From UBA5072 sp041737175 (GTDB taxonomy: Bacteria > Bacteroidota > Bacteroidia > Bacteroidales > UBA10428): a stretch of DNA of 64,000 bases. The stretch is taken from positions 40,949 to 104,948 of the forward strand of contig JBGSSF010000033.1 of NCBI GenBank assembly GCA_041737175.1, written 5' to 3'. Shown in pieces: positions 9,027-17,258 of this stretch (positions are counted from its first letter, which is position 1; each line of letters starts with the position of its first letter). A model generated the notes under the pieces. That model did not search any database. It saw nothing but the letters and a program-made list of their open reading frames with translations, and had not been told where the DNA came from. A program made the translations under genes and the position numbers.

Positions 9027-10258
9027 GCAATTTCTTCCACATAATCCAATTCCTTTCCATAGGTTTCCTCCGTGAGGAATACCGACCACAAGGCAACTCC
9101 GATAAAGATCACCCCGACTATCACTCCGGAGGTCCACAATCCCGTCACCGGGGTAAGTGTGCCCAGGAGAAAGGTCATCAGTATGGTGGCGCCCCGCACA
9201 AAATTCGGAGCTGTTGTTGTAACCGTGGCCCTAATGTTCGTGCCAAACTGTTCAGATGCAGCGGCCACAAAAATCGCCCACAAACCACCCATGGGGATAC
9301 CCAGAATGAACAAATCGAGGTAAAGCATGAAAGGAGCGGCATCAAAAAGTGAGAAATACACGATGGTGAAAATGGCGATACAGGATGTGGCCAGAACAAT
9401 CGCTTTTTTGCGTGACCGGAAAATCATGGACAGGTAACCGAAGAGGAAGCTTCCGATGGCGGCCCCGGTATAATGGAGCATCACCGAGGTAGATCCCTTG
9501 ACCGTACCGGTTATCCTGAGGGCATCCTGCGCAAATGACGGCGCGTTAATGGTAAGCACACTCACCGTATACCAGCAGGGAAGTGCAAGCAAAGTGGCAA
9601 AAAGGAATTTCCGGAACCTGGTTTTATGGGTAAACAAGGCGAGAAAATTACCCTTGCTGACTTTCTGCGCTTTTGTTTTTTCATACATCCCTGATTCATA
9701 AACTGCCAGTCTCAGAAAAAGTAATGCCAGTCCCAATCCTCCGCCTGCCCAATAAGCCGTTCGCCAGCTGAAACGTTCGGCAACCACAAAAGCCAGCACA
9801 GCACCCAGAATGCCAATACCTGAAACGATGCTGGCCCCCAGCCCTCTCTTTTCCTTCGACATAACCTCGGATATAAGTGTCACGCCCAGACCGAATTCCC
9901 CCGAGAGTCCGAATCCTGCCACAAACCTCAGCCAGGCGTATTGATGTATGCTGGTTACAAAACCATTGGCGATATTGGCCACCGAATAAAGCAGGATTGT
10001 CAGGAACAGGATGGAAAGCCTGCCTTTCTTATCGCCCAGCACTCCCCACACAATCCCGCCAATCAGCATGCCGGCCATTTGCATGCTCAGAATAAAATTG
10101 CCGGTATTGAATAAATCAGCGCTGCTGGTAAGTCCCAGGTCAGTGAGGCTAGGATTCTTGACAATTCCGAAAATAATCAGGTCATAGATGTCAACGAAGT
10201 AACCCAGGGAGGCTACGATCACAAGAATATTGAACAGTTTGGGCGGGCGGGTTTGCAT
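9023..10258 (-). CDS. MFS transporter
   Basis: 411 residues with about 12 hydrophobic segments. The loop 2-3 motif GDKKGRLS and a second cytosolic signature (RFVAGFGLSGEFGLGV) place it in the major facilitator superfamily, near the sugar-porter and metabolite:H+ symporter branches. It sits in the inner membrane and should move a small organic solute with H+. Substrate unknown; no catabolic gene is co-directional. It overlaps the kinase gene tail to tail by 4 bp and is divergent from the VOC gene. TAACTTTG on the minus strand at 10291-10284 is a likely -7 box. Confidence 0.85.
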   Translation of the reverse strand: MQTRPPKLFNILVIVASLGYFVDIYDLIIFGIVKNPSLTDLGLTSSADLFNTGNFILSMQMAGMLIGGIVWGVLGDKKGRLSILFLTILLYSVANIANGFVTSIHQYAWLRFVAGFGLSGEFGLGVTLISEVMSKEKRGLGASIVSGIGILGAVLAFVVAERFSWRTAYWAGGGLGLALLFLRLAVYESGMYEKTKAQKVSKGNFLALFTHKTRFRKFLFATLLALPCWYTVSVLTINAPSFAQDALRITGTVKGSTSVMLHYTGAAIGSFLFGYLSMIFRSRKKAIVLATSCIAIFTIVYFSLFDAAPFMLYLDLFILGIPMGGLWAIFVAAASEQFGTNIRATVTTTAPNFVRGATILMTFLLGTLTPVTGLWTSGVIVGVIFIGVALWSVFLTEETYGKELDYVEEIA

Positions 10259-10283
10259 GGTCTGTAGAATTTATTCCATGCAT

Positions 10284-10291
10284 CAAAGTTA
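10284..10291 (-). promoter_or_regulatory. Possible -7 box for the MFS gene
   Basis: The minus strand reads TAACTTTG, a perfect TAnnTTTG, 26 bp before the start codon. No TTTG is found 19-21 bp further upstream, so the call rests on the -7 box and position alone. Confidence 0.35.
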
Positions 10292-10385
10292 GCATTTGGA
10301 TGATTCGGTGGTACTTTATGATGATCTGCATTAACATTTTTATAGGGTAGTTGTTATTCCTTTAAACCTTAAATGCATCAACATT

Positions 10386-10862
10386 ATGCCACAAAAAGCA
10401 CCCAAACCAGTACCTGAAGGCATGAATACTGTCACCACACACCTGTTGTTCAACGGTAACTGCCGGCAGGCAATCGAGTTTTATGAAAAAACCTTTAACG
10501 CTTCCGTGGTCGGAGAAATCATGGATGGTCCGGGCGGAAAGACCGTAATGCACGCTCTTATGAAATTTGGTGACACATTTATCATGATGGCGGATGGCAT
10601 GCCGGGAAGCTGGGAGAAAGGCCCGGCTGATCACACTACGGCAAGCCTGTTCATGTATGTGAATGATTGTGATGCCGTGTATAACAAAGCTCTTGCCGCA
10701 GGATGCAAGGTTGAACATCCGATGATGGATGCTTTCTGGGGTGACCGGATGGGCAACATCATTGATCCCTTTGGTCATGCCTGGGGAATTGCCTCGCACC
10801 TTTGGGATCTTACGCCTGAAGAAATGGCGAAGGGGTATGAGGAGTGGATTAGGGAAATGTAA
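10386..10862 (+). CDS. VOC/PhnB-like (glyoxalase superfamily) protein
   Basis: 158 residues of the PhnB-like branch of the vicinal-oxygen-chelate superfamily: NTVTTHLLFNGNCRQAIEFY at the N-terminus, then FMYVNDCDAVYNKALAAGC and the closing FWGDRMGNIIDPFGHAWGIA. Proteins of this type are small cytoplasmic dimers of unknown or varied function, some acting on fosfomycin or catechols. Nothing nearby specifies a role. Divergent from the MFS gene and 172 bp upstream of the LacI-family regulator. Confidence 0.85.
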   Translation: MPQKAPKPVPEGMNTVTTHLLFNGNCRQAIEFYEKTFNASVVGEIMDGPGGKTVMHALMKFGDTFIMMADGMPGSWEKGPADHTTASLFMYVNDCDAVYNKALAAGCKVEHPMMDAFWGDRMGNIIDPFGHAWGIASHLWDLTPEEMAKGYEEWIREM

Positions 10863-11034
10863 CTTCGTAATTCTTAAATCGGTGTTCCTTGTTCAATATT
10901 CTTATGAACGCTTATATTATTTTGACCTCCCAATTCTATTGATTTGGCCCCCTTTATTTTTAAGGATTATTGCGTGTAATCAGAAAAAAAATTCTAACTT
11001 GCCGTGAACGTACACGAGATTAACTCCGCACGGG

Positions 11035-12135
11035 ATGAGCAAGAACGTCAGGGCACAGCAAAAACGCGTTACCATCAAGGACATCGCTGCGCTTTCACAT
11101 GTATCTATCGGGACAGTTGATCGTGTTTTGCATAATCGCGGTGAGGTTAACCAGGAAACCCATGAAAGGGTTATGTCGTTTGTGGAGGAGCTGGGCTATA
11201 CGCCTAACCTGCTTGCCAAATCACTTGCTTTAAAGAAGAGTTTTACCATTGCTGCCCTGATTCCGGAGACAGGCCCTGGCAATCCCTATTGGGGAATGCC
11301 CTTGGCCGGTATTAGCAAAGCCGTTGAAGAACTTAAAGATTTCAATACCCGGATATCAGTTTTCCATTTCGATATGGGAGATGAGACATCTTTTATCAGA
11401 CAATTCGACAATGTCCTGGATATTCATCCCCAGGGCATCATCATGGCGCCTACCTTTCATGAAACTGCGATGCGTTATTTGTCAAAATGTGAAGAATTAA
11501 ATATTCCGCTGATTTTGATAGACAATAACCTGGACGCCGGCACAAGACTGGGTTATTTCGGACAGGACGCCCTGCAGAGCGGCTATGTGGCGGCCAAGTT
11601 GATGAATTACGGATTGCCGGGCTGTTCAACGGTGCTCATCCTTAACCTGGCGCAGAATAAGGTTATCACGCGGCATATGAACCGGAGGGAACAGGGATTC
11701 AGGGAGTATTTTCAAAAGATAGTTCCCGGCAATTGCATTGAGGCAGTGTCGGTTGAAATTGATCTGATCCGTCAGGATGAACCTGAAAGAAGCCTGAAGG
11801 AAATCTTCGGCAGGTATTCCGATATTTCGGGGATCTTTGTTACCAATTCCAGGGTCCACAAGGTGGCCAGGTACTTTACCCAACACAAAAAAGGAGGCAT
11901 TCTTCTTGTTGGGTACGACCTGATTAATGCCAACATGGAATTTGTGGAGAACGGGATCGTGGATTTTCTGATTTGCCAGAAACCCGAAGATCAGGGATAC
12001 AAATCTGCCATGGCGATGTTTAATTATCTGCTTACCGGTAAGCCGGTTGAAAAAGTTAACTACAGCCCTATTGATATCATCATTAAAGAAAATTCAGGGT
12101 ATTATAAAAACATAAACAATTCTTACCGTGCATGA
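11035..12135 (+). CDS. LacI-family regulator of the hexuronate operon
   Basis: 366 residues. N-terminal LacI helix-turn-helix (VTIKDIAALSHVSIGTVDRVL, about 12-32) and hinge helix (PNLLAKSLALKK), then a periplasmic-binding-protein-like sensor domain with DMGDETSFIRQFDNVLDIHPQ. The overlap of its stop with the start of the SDR gene (ATGA) and the run of same-strand uronate genes behind it argue that it controls the hexuronate operon; the effector may be a uronate, fructuronate or KDG (inference). The sensor half resembles sugar-binding LacI proteins with insertions common in Bacteroidota. Confidence 0.9.
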   Translation: MSKNVRAQQKRVTIKDIAALSHVSIGTVDRVLHNRGEVNQETHERVMSFVEELGYTPNLLAKSLALKKSFTIAALIPETGPGNPYWGMPLAGISKAVEELKDFNTRISVFHFDMGDETSFIRQFDNVLDIHPQGIIMAPTFHETAMRYLSKCEELNIPLILIDNNLDAGTRLGYFGQDALQSGYVAAKLMNYGLPGCSTVLILNLAQNKVITRHMNRREQGFREYFQKIVPGNCIEAVSVEIDLIRQDEPERSLKEIFGRYSDISGIFVTNSRVHKVARYFTQHKKGGILLVGYDLINANMEFVENGIVDFLICQKPEDQGYKSAMAMFNYLLTGKPVEKVNYSPIDIIIKENSGYYKNINNSYRA

Positions 12136-12980
12136 AAAAGCTGGATTTTTCTGATCTCGAAGGTAAAGTTTGTGTCATTACCGGGGGCGCAGGGGTAATT
12201 GGCAGAGCCATTTGTGAAGCCCTGGCTGCAAACGGAATAAAAACCGCCGTCAGCGATATGAAACTGGATGCGGCGGAGGAAATGGCCGGGAATCTTACAG
12301 GCAGATATGGCACCAAGTGCATCGGGGTGCAAGCCAATGTGCTTGATAAAGAATCACTGATCAAAGCCAGAGATCTGATCCATGAAAAACTCGGTCCCAT
12401 TGACATCTTAATCAATGGCGCAGGAGGCAATTCACCCGATGCTACTACCCGGCTGGAACAGATTTCTGATTCAGAAGCTCAGCTCGACGACAGCTTCTTT
12501 GGATTGGGCATGGCCGGATTTGACAAGGTATTTGCGTTGAATTTCACAGGGACACTTTTACCAACCCTTGTTTTTGCCAGGGAAATGGTTGAAAACGGGA
12601 AAGGTGTGATTTTGAACATCTCGTCCATGAACTCATTCAGGCCACTCACAAAAATTCCCGCATATTCAGCTGCCAAAGCATCTGTGAATAATTTTACCCA
12701 GTGGTTGTCAGTTCACCTGGCCAAAACAGGTGTAAGGGTCAATGCGATTGCACCGGGTTTTTTTCTGACCAACCAGAACCGGTTTCTGCTGACCGATGAA
12801 AAAACTGGAGAGGCCACGGCACGCGGCAGGAAAATAATCGGCAATACACCGACGGGCAAATATGGTCAACCTGAAGATCTGCAGGGAGCTGTTCTTTTCC
12901 TGCTGTCTGATTTGTCTTCTTTCATCACCGGGATTGTGTTGCCGGTTGACGGCGGATACAGCGCTTACGGGGGAGTTTAA
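12132..12980 (+). CDS. uxuB: SDR-family D-mannonate oxidoreductase (fructuronate reductase)
   Basis: 282-residue short-chain dehydrogenase with cofactor motif TGGAGVIG (17-24), NGAGG (95-99), catalytic Ser164/165, Tyr178 and Lys182 (YSAAK), and C-terminal LPVDGGYSAYGG. The length, the N-terminus and the insertion around residues 100-125 match the SDR-type UxuB known from Bacillus, unrelated to the long-chain UxuB of E. coli. It interconverts D-fructuronate and D-mannonate with NAD(H). The ATG overlaps the regulator's stop by 4 bp, implying translational coupling, and neighbours encode UxaC, UxaE and a hexuronate transporter, which supports the role. Confidence 0.85.
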   Translation: MKKLDFSDLEGKVCVITGGAGVIGRAICEALAANGIKTAVSDMKLDAAEEMAGNLTGRYGTKCIGVQANVLDKESLIKARDLIHEKLGPIDILINGAGGNSPDATTRLEQISDSEAQLDDSFFGLGMAGFDKVFALNFTGTLLPTLVFAREMVENGKGVILNISSMNSFRPLTKIPAYSAAKASVNNFTQWLSVHLAKTGVRVNAIAPGFFLTNQNRFLLTDEKTGEATARGRKIIGNTPTGKYGQPEDLQGAVLFLLSDLSSFITGIVLPVDGGYSAYGGV

Positions 12981-13033
12981 GCGGCGGGGGATATGGATAC
13001 TTTTTACTATATTCGGTTTAAAATAATTGCCAA

Positions 13034-14329
13034 ATGATATATTTTGAGCAGGGATCCGAAAATACAGTTCTGTCAGACAGTGATCTGAAGAAGGGACTGT
13101 TCAGTGCTCTTGACAAACTGGGAAAACGGGAAAAGGTGCTGGCCATTCCCCCCGACTTTACCCGTTTTCATTCTCATGCCGGGGAGCTCACTTCAATGTT
13201 GTACGAATATTACGGCGATAAGCTGACAGATGTACTTCCGGCGTTGGGAACCCATTCACCCATGACGCCGGATCAATTGAGCGCCATGTTTCCGGGCATA
13301 CCGGAAGAGCTCTTCAGAGTGCATTACTGGCGCAGTGATGTTCTCACTTTAGGAAGAGTTCCGGGGGACTATATTGCCGAGATTACCGATAATGCCCTGA
13401 ATTACGATTGGCCGGCCCAGCTGAATAAACTGGTTTGCCAGGGCGGGCACGATCTGATATTGTCCCTGGGACAGGTTGTTCCCCACGAGGTCATCGGAAT
13501 GGCCAACTATAACAAGAATCTTTTTGTTGGTACCGGAGGAGCCGAGGGTATCAACAAAAGCCACTTTGTGGGCGCTGTTTATGGAATGGAACGCATGATG
13601 GGCCGGGCAGATAATCCGGTGCGGAAAATACTCAATTATGCATCATCACATTTTATAAGTGACCTGCCCGTTGTATATGTGCATACCGTTGTAGGCAGAG
13701 ATGACAATGAGAACCTGGTGGTGAGGGGCCTTTATATCGGGGATGATGAACAGGTTTTCACCCGTGCTGCCGACTTATCACTCAAGGTGAATTTCACCGT
13801 GCTTGATAAACCGGTCAAAAAGGTAGTCGTCTACCTCGATCCTGCAGAATTTAAAAGCACATGGCTGGGCAATAAAAGCATTTACCGCACCCGGATGGCC
13901 ATTGCGGATGGAGGTGAACTTCTGGTGCTTGCCCCGGGAGTGAAGGAATTCGGGGAAGACCCGGAGATCGACCAGTTGATCAGGAAGTACGGGTACTTTG
14001 GAACCGCGGAAACTCTTCAGAACCTGAAAGAAAACAAGGACCTGGAGGGTAACCTCAGTGCAGCCGCCCATCTTATTCATGGCAGTTCCGAAGGCAGGTT
14101 CACCATCACCTATTGTCCCGGTCACCTGACCAAGCGGGAAATCGAAAAGGTGAATTTCAGGTACGGTTCCCTGAAGAATATGCTCGTGAAGTACAATCCG
14201 GCAAGCATGAAGGAAGGCTACAATTTGCAGGAGGACGGTGAAGTGGTCTTTTATATTTCCAATCCTGCGCTAGGGCTTTGGGCTTGTAAGGAGAGGCTGC
14301 AGACCAAAGACCTAAGTCCAAAGGCCTAA
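13034..14329 (+). CDS. LarA-family nickel-pincer enzyme, possible aldonate 2-epimerase
   Basis: 431 residues, DUF2088/LarA family. In lactate racemase the pincer cofactor is bound by a Lys 10 residues after a catalytic His and 16 before the Ni-ligand His; the same spacing is seen here as His151 (VPHEVIG), Lys161 and His177 (NKSH). LGTHSPMT (His74) matches the other catalytic His. Known relatives racemise 2-hydroxy acids or epimerise D-gluconate at C2. Since D-mannonate and D-gluconate are C2 epimers, and this gene follows the fructuronate reductase, mannonate/gluconate 2-epimerase is my best guess (inference). Cofactor genes larB/C/E are not in the window. The last ~9 codons (TKDLSPKA) and the stop are made of a heptanucleotide repeat. 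Confidence 0.82.
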   Translation: MIYFEQGSENTVLSDSDLKKGLFSALDKLGKREKVLAIPPDFTRFHSHAGELTSMLYEYYGDKLTDVLPALGTHSPMTPDQLSAMFPGIPEELFRVHYWRSDVLTLGRVPGDYIAEITDNALNYDWPAQLNKLVCQGGHDLILSLGQVVPHEVIGMANYNKNLFVGTGGAEGINKSHFVGAVYGMERMMGRADNPVRKILNYASSHFISDLPVVYVHTVVGRDDNENLVVRGLYIGDDEQVFTRAADLSLKVNFTVLDKPVKKVVVYLDPAEFKSTWLGNKSIYRTRMAIADGGELLVLAPGVKEFGEDPEIDQLIRKYGYFGTAETLQNLKENKDLEGNLSAAAHLIHGSSEGRFTITYCPGHLTKREIEKVNFRYGSLKNMLVKYNPASMKEGYNLQEDGEVVFYISNPALGLWACKERLQTKDLSPKA

Positions 14330-14377
14330 GACTAAAGACCAAAGACCAAAGACCAAAGACCTAAGACGAAAGGCGAA
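14301..14377. repeat. Heptanucleotide tandem repeat, 11 units (AGACCWA)
   Basis: Eleven 7-bp units with consensus AGACC(A/T)A run without interruption, with point variants such as AGTCCAA and AGGCGAA. The first four units are coding for the LarA-like C-terminus and the TAA stop (14327-14329) lies across a unit boundary. Confidence 0.85.
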
Positions 14378-14428
14378 GATTGATTCTTACGATTTAATGA
14401 CTAATAAAATACGCTAACAAGTAACTCC

Positions 14429-15823
14429 ATGACAACAATCTCCGAGCAAATCGGAAAATACCGATGGACGATCTGCACCCTTGTATTTTTTGCTACCACA
14501 GTTAACTATTTTGATCGCAATGTTTTGGGACTTTTGAAGCCCATCCTGTCTGATGCAGGTATGTTCGGCGCGGACAAACCCAACCAGGAGTTGTATTATT
14601 CCTATGTGGTGATGAGTTTTCAGATTGCTTACGCTATTGGCATGCTGCTGGCAGGAAGGCTTATCGACTGGTTCGGGACAAGAAAAGGATATGCCTTTTC
14701 ATTGCTGGGATGGAGCATTGCTGCCATAGGCCACGCCCTCGCCCAGAATACCTTTACATTTGGTTTTTGGCGGGCCGCGCTGGGTTTTACCGAATCAGGC
14801 AATTTCCCGGCAGCCAACAAGACCATGGCAGAATGGTTTCCGAAGAAGGAAAGGGCATTTGCCACAGGTATTTATAATTCCGGCGCCAATGTGGGTGCCA
14901 TCGTTACTCCGTTGTTTGTTCCCTGGATGGCCAGGGAATGGGGATGGCAATGGGCTTTTATTTTTGTGGGTGCCATCGGTCTGATCTGGCTGTATTTCTG
15001 GTTTCGCATTTATGGTTCACCTGAACAAAAGCTGAAAGCAGGCGTTCTTTCGCAGGCAGAATATGATTATATTCACAGCGACCTGGATGAGCAGGCTGAA
15101 GAGAAAAAAAGCGGCGACAAGGTATCATGGTTTAAGCTTCTGACCTATCGCCAGACCTGGTCATTCTTTTTTGGAAAATTTCTGACTGACGGGGTATGGT
15201 GGTTCTATCTTTTCTGGCTTCCAGCTTTTCTGAGTGGTGAAAACACCCGGAAAATCCAGGAATACATGGCAGCTCATCCGGATTTCACAGGCGATCAGTC
15301 CGCCGTACCGGGGATTATCAGCTGGACCCTGGCGGTAGCTGTGGTTTACACGATTTCAACCATTGGTTCGGTCTATGGAGGTTGGCTTCCCAAAAGATTC
15401 ATTAATAATGGAATGGCTGCGTACAAAGCGCGTAAAACATCCATGTTTATTTATGCTTTATTTCCGCTTACCGTATTGTTAGCCAGCAGGCTGGGCCATA
15501 TTAACACATGGTATGCAGTTCTCGTCATTGGTATTGCCTGCGCAGCTCACCAGGCCTGGTCGGCAAACATTTTCACCACGGTCACCGATATGTTCCCCAA
15601 AAGGGCCGTGGCATCTGTCACCGGCATTGGGGGAATGGCGGGAGCTGTAGGTGGCATACTGATCGCACAGTCAGCCGGGCTGATTTTGAAACATTATTCA
15701 GCGCTCGGAAATATCCAGGCAGGCTACGGGTACCTGTTCATCTTCTGCGGAATTGCCTACATCGCAGCCTGGCTCCTCATGCATTTTATGGTGCCTAAAT
15801 TAAAGCGCGTTGAAAATTTGTAA
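14429..15823 (+). CDS. exuT: ExuT-like hexuronate MFS transporter
   Basis: 464 residues, 12 hydrophobic segments, anion:cation symporter branch of the MFS. The first helix TTVNYFDRNVLGLLKPIL, the GRLIDWFGTRKGY loop and ALGFTESGNFPAANKTMAEWFPKKER are typical of hexuronate and tartrate-type ACS transporters. It should bring glucuronate or galacturonate through the inner membrane with H+ or Na+. Placed between the LarA homologue and uxaC, so the substrate is very likely a hexuronate; which one cannot be told. A 70-residue insertion around residues 255-300 lies between helices 7 and 8. Confidence 0.85.
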   Translation: MTTISEQIGKYRWTICTLVFFATTVNYFDRNVLGLLKPILSDAGMFGADKPNQELYYSYVVMSFQIAYAIGMLLAGRLIDWFGTRKGYAFSLLGWSIAAIGHALAQNTFTFGFWRAALGFTESGNFPAANKTMAEWFPKKERAFATGIYNSGANVGAIVTPLFVPWMAREWGWQWAFIFVGAIGLIWLYFWFRIYGSPEQKLKAGVLSQAEYDYIHSDLDEQAEEKKSGDKVSWFKLLTYRQTWSFFFGKFLTDGVWWFYLFWLPAFLSGENTRKIQEYMAAHPDFTGDQSAVPGIISWTLAVAVVYTISTIGSVYGGWLPKRFINNGMAAYKARKTSMFIYALFPLTVLLASRLGHINTWYAVLVIGIACAAHQAWSANIFTTVTDMFPKRAVASVTGIGGMAGAVGGILIAQSAGLILKHYSALGNIQAGYGYLFIFCGIAYIAAWLLMHFMVPKLKRVENL

Positions 15824-15835
15824 ACAAGGATTAGG

Positions 15836-17236
15836 ATGAAAGGCTTTTTAGATTCCAATTTCCTTCTGCATACAAAAACTGCGGAATATCTTTACCATCA
15901 GCATGCGGCCGGGATGCCCATCATCGACTACCACTGTCATCTCTCCCCGAAACAAATTGCTGAAAATAAGAATTTTGACAACCTTACCCAGCCCTGGCTG
16001 TACGGTGACCATTATAAATGGCGCGCCATGCGCTCCAACGGAATTGATGAACGGTATTGCTCGGGCAATGCTTCAGACTGGGAAAAGTTTGAGAAATGGG
16101 CGGAAACCGTGCCCTTTACCATGAGGAACCCGCTTTATCACTGGACGCATCTTGAACTTCAGCGGTATTTTGGTATTACTGATCTTTTAAGTCTGCACAC
16201 TGCTGCCTCCATATACGAAAAGACGTCGGGCATGCTCGGACAGAAAGACTTTAGTCCCGTTGGCCTTATTAAAAGGATGAACGTAGAGATTGTCTGCACC
16301 ACGGATGACCCGGTGGATTCGCTGGAATATCACCGTAAGATCAAGGAAACCACAACCGGGATCCGTGTAATTCCTGCCTGGAGACCGGATAAAGTGCTCA
16401 TGGCGGATAATCCGACAGGATTTAATGAATACATCGGCAAACTGGCGGTTGTATCGGGAATTGATATTACCAGTTATGGCCATTTACTGGAAGCTTTGGA
16501 CAAAAGGCACGAATTCTTTCATGACTCCGGATGCCGGCTCTCCGACCATGGTTTGGAAAGCTTCTATTGCGACAGTTATACGCTGCCTGAGATAAATGCG
16601 ATTTTTGGCAGAATCAGGAAGGGTTTCGATCTGGCTCCCGCTGAGGTTTCCAAATTCAGGTCAGCCATGCTTTATGACCTGGCCGTAATGGATTGTGAGA
16701 GAGGCTGGACCCAGCAATTCCACGTAGGAGCCATGCGCAATAACAATGCCCGGATGTTCATAACCTACGGACCTGATGGCGGCTTCGATTCCATAGGTGA
16801 TTATGCGGTCGCCATTCCTACGTCACGTTTTCTCGACAGGCTCGATAAGGAAGGCAAACTGGCCAAGACGATATTGTATAACCTGAACCCTTCGGATAAT
16901 GAGGTAATGGCAACCATGATCGGGAATTTCCAGGACGGTACGGTACCGGGTAAAATTCAATGGGGTTCGGGATGGTGGTTCCTGGATCAGAAGGACGGCA
17001 TGGAGAAACAACTGAATGCACTCTCTAACCTGGGATTGCTCAGCCGGTTTGTCGGTATGCTCACCGATTCACGCAGCCTGCTCTCTTACCCCCGCCATGA
17101 ATATTTCCGCAGGGTACTTTGCAACCTGATCGGGAATGACGTTGAAAACGGAGAACTGCCGGATGATAAAACCTGGCTGGGCAAAATCGTGGAGGATGTA
17201 TGCTATAATAATGCACGAAATTATTTCAATTTTTAA
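15836..17236 (+). CDS. uxaC: Glucuronate/galacturonate isomerase
   Basis: 466 residues, the normal length of uronate isomerase, an amidohydrolase-fold enzyme. Motifs: IDYHCHLSPKQIAENK (metal-binding HxH near residues 33-35), EIVCTTDDPVDSLEYH, QFHVGAMRNNN and GSGWWFLDQKDGM. It converts D-glucuronate to D-fructuronate and D-galacturonate to D-tagaturonate in the cytoplasm. The start codon lies 12 bp after the exuT stop, inside the operon. With UxaE, UxuB and the downstream KdgK/KdgA it forms most of an isomerase-type uronate route. Confidence 0.95.
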   Translation: MKGFLDSNFLLHTKTAEYLYHQHAAGMPIIDYHCHLSPKQIAENKNFDNLTQPWLYGDHYKWRAMRSNGIDERYCSGNASDWEKFEKWAETVPFTMRNPLYHWTHLELQRYFGITDLLSLHTAASIYEKTSGMLGQKDFSPVGLIKRMNVEIVCTTDDPVDSLEYHRKIKETTTGIRVIPAWRPDKVLMADNPTGFNEYIGKLAVVSGIDITSYGHLLEALDKRHEFFHDSGCRLSDHGLESFYCDSYTLPEINAIFGRIRKGFDLAPAEVSKFRSAMLYDLAVMDCERGWTQQFHVGAMRNNNARMFITYGPDGGFDSIGDYAVAIPTSRFLDRLDKEGKLAKTILYNLNPSDNEVMATMIGNFQDGTVPGKIQWGSGWWFLDQKDGMEKQLNALSNLGLLSRFVGMLTDSRSLLSYPRHEYFRRVLCNLIGNDVENGELPDDKTWLGKIVEDVCYNNARNYFNF

Positions 17237-17258
17237 AACACCCTAAAAAGAAAATACT

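Noticed and set aside
10362..10799. 145-codon frame antisense to the VOC gene
   Set aside because: The plus-strand frame has clear family motifs; the antisense frame is a shadow of it.
14301..14377. Tandem arrays as possible CRISPR
   Set aside because: Period 7-9 bp without spacers; no cas gene in the window.
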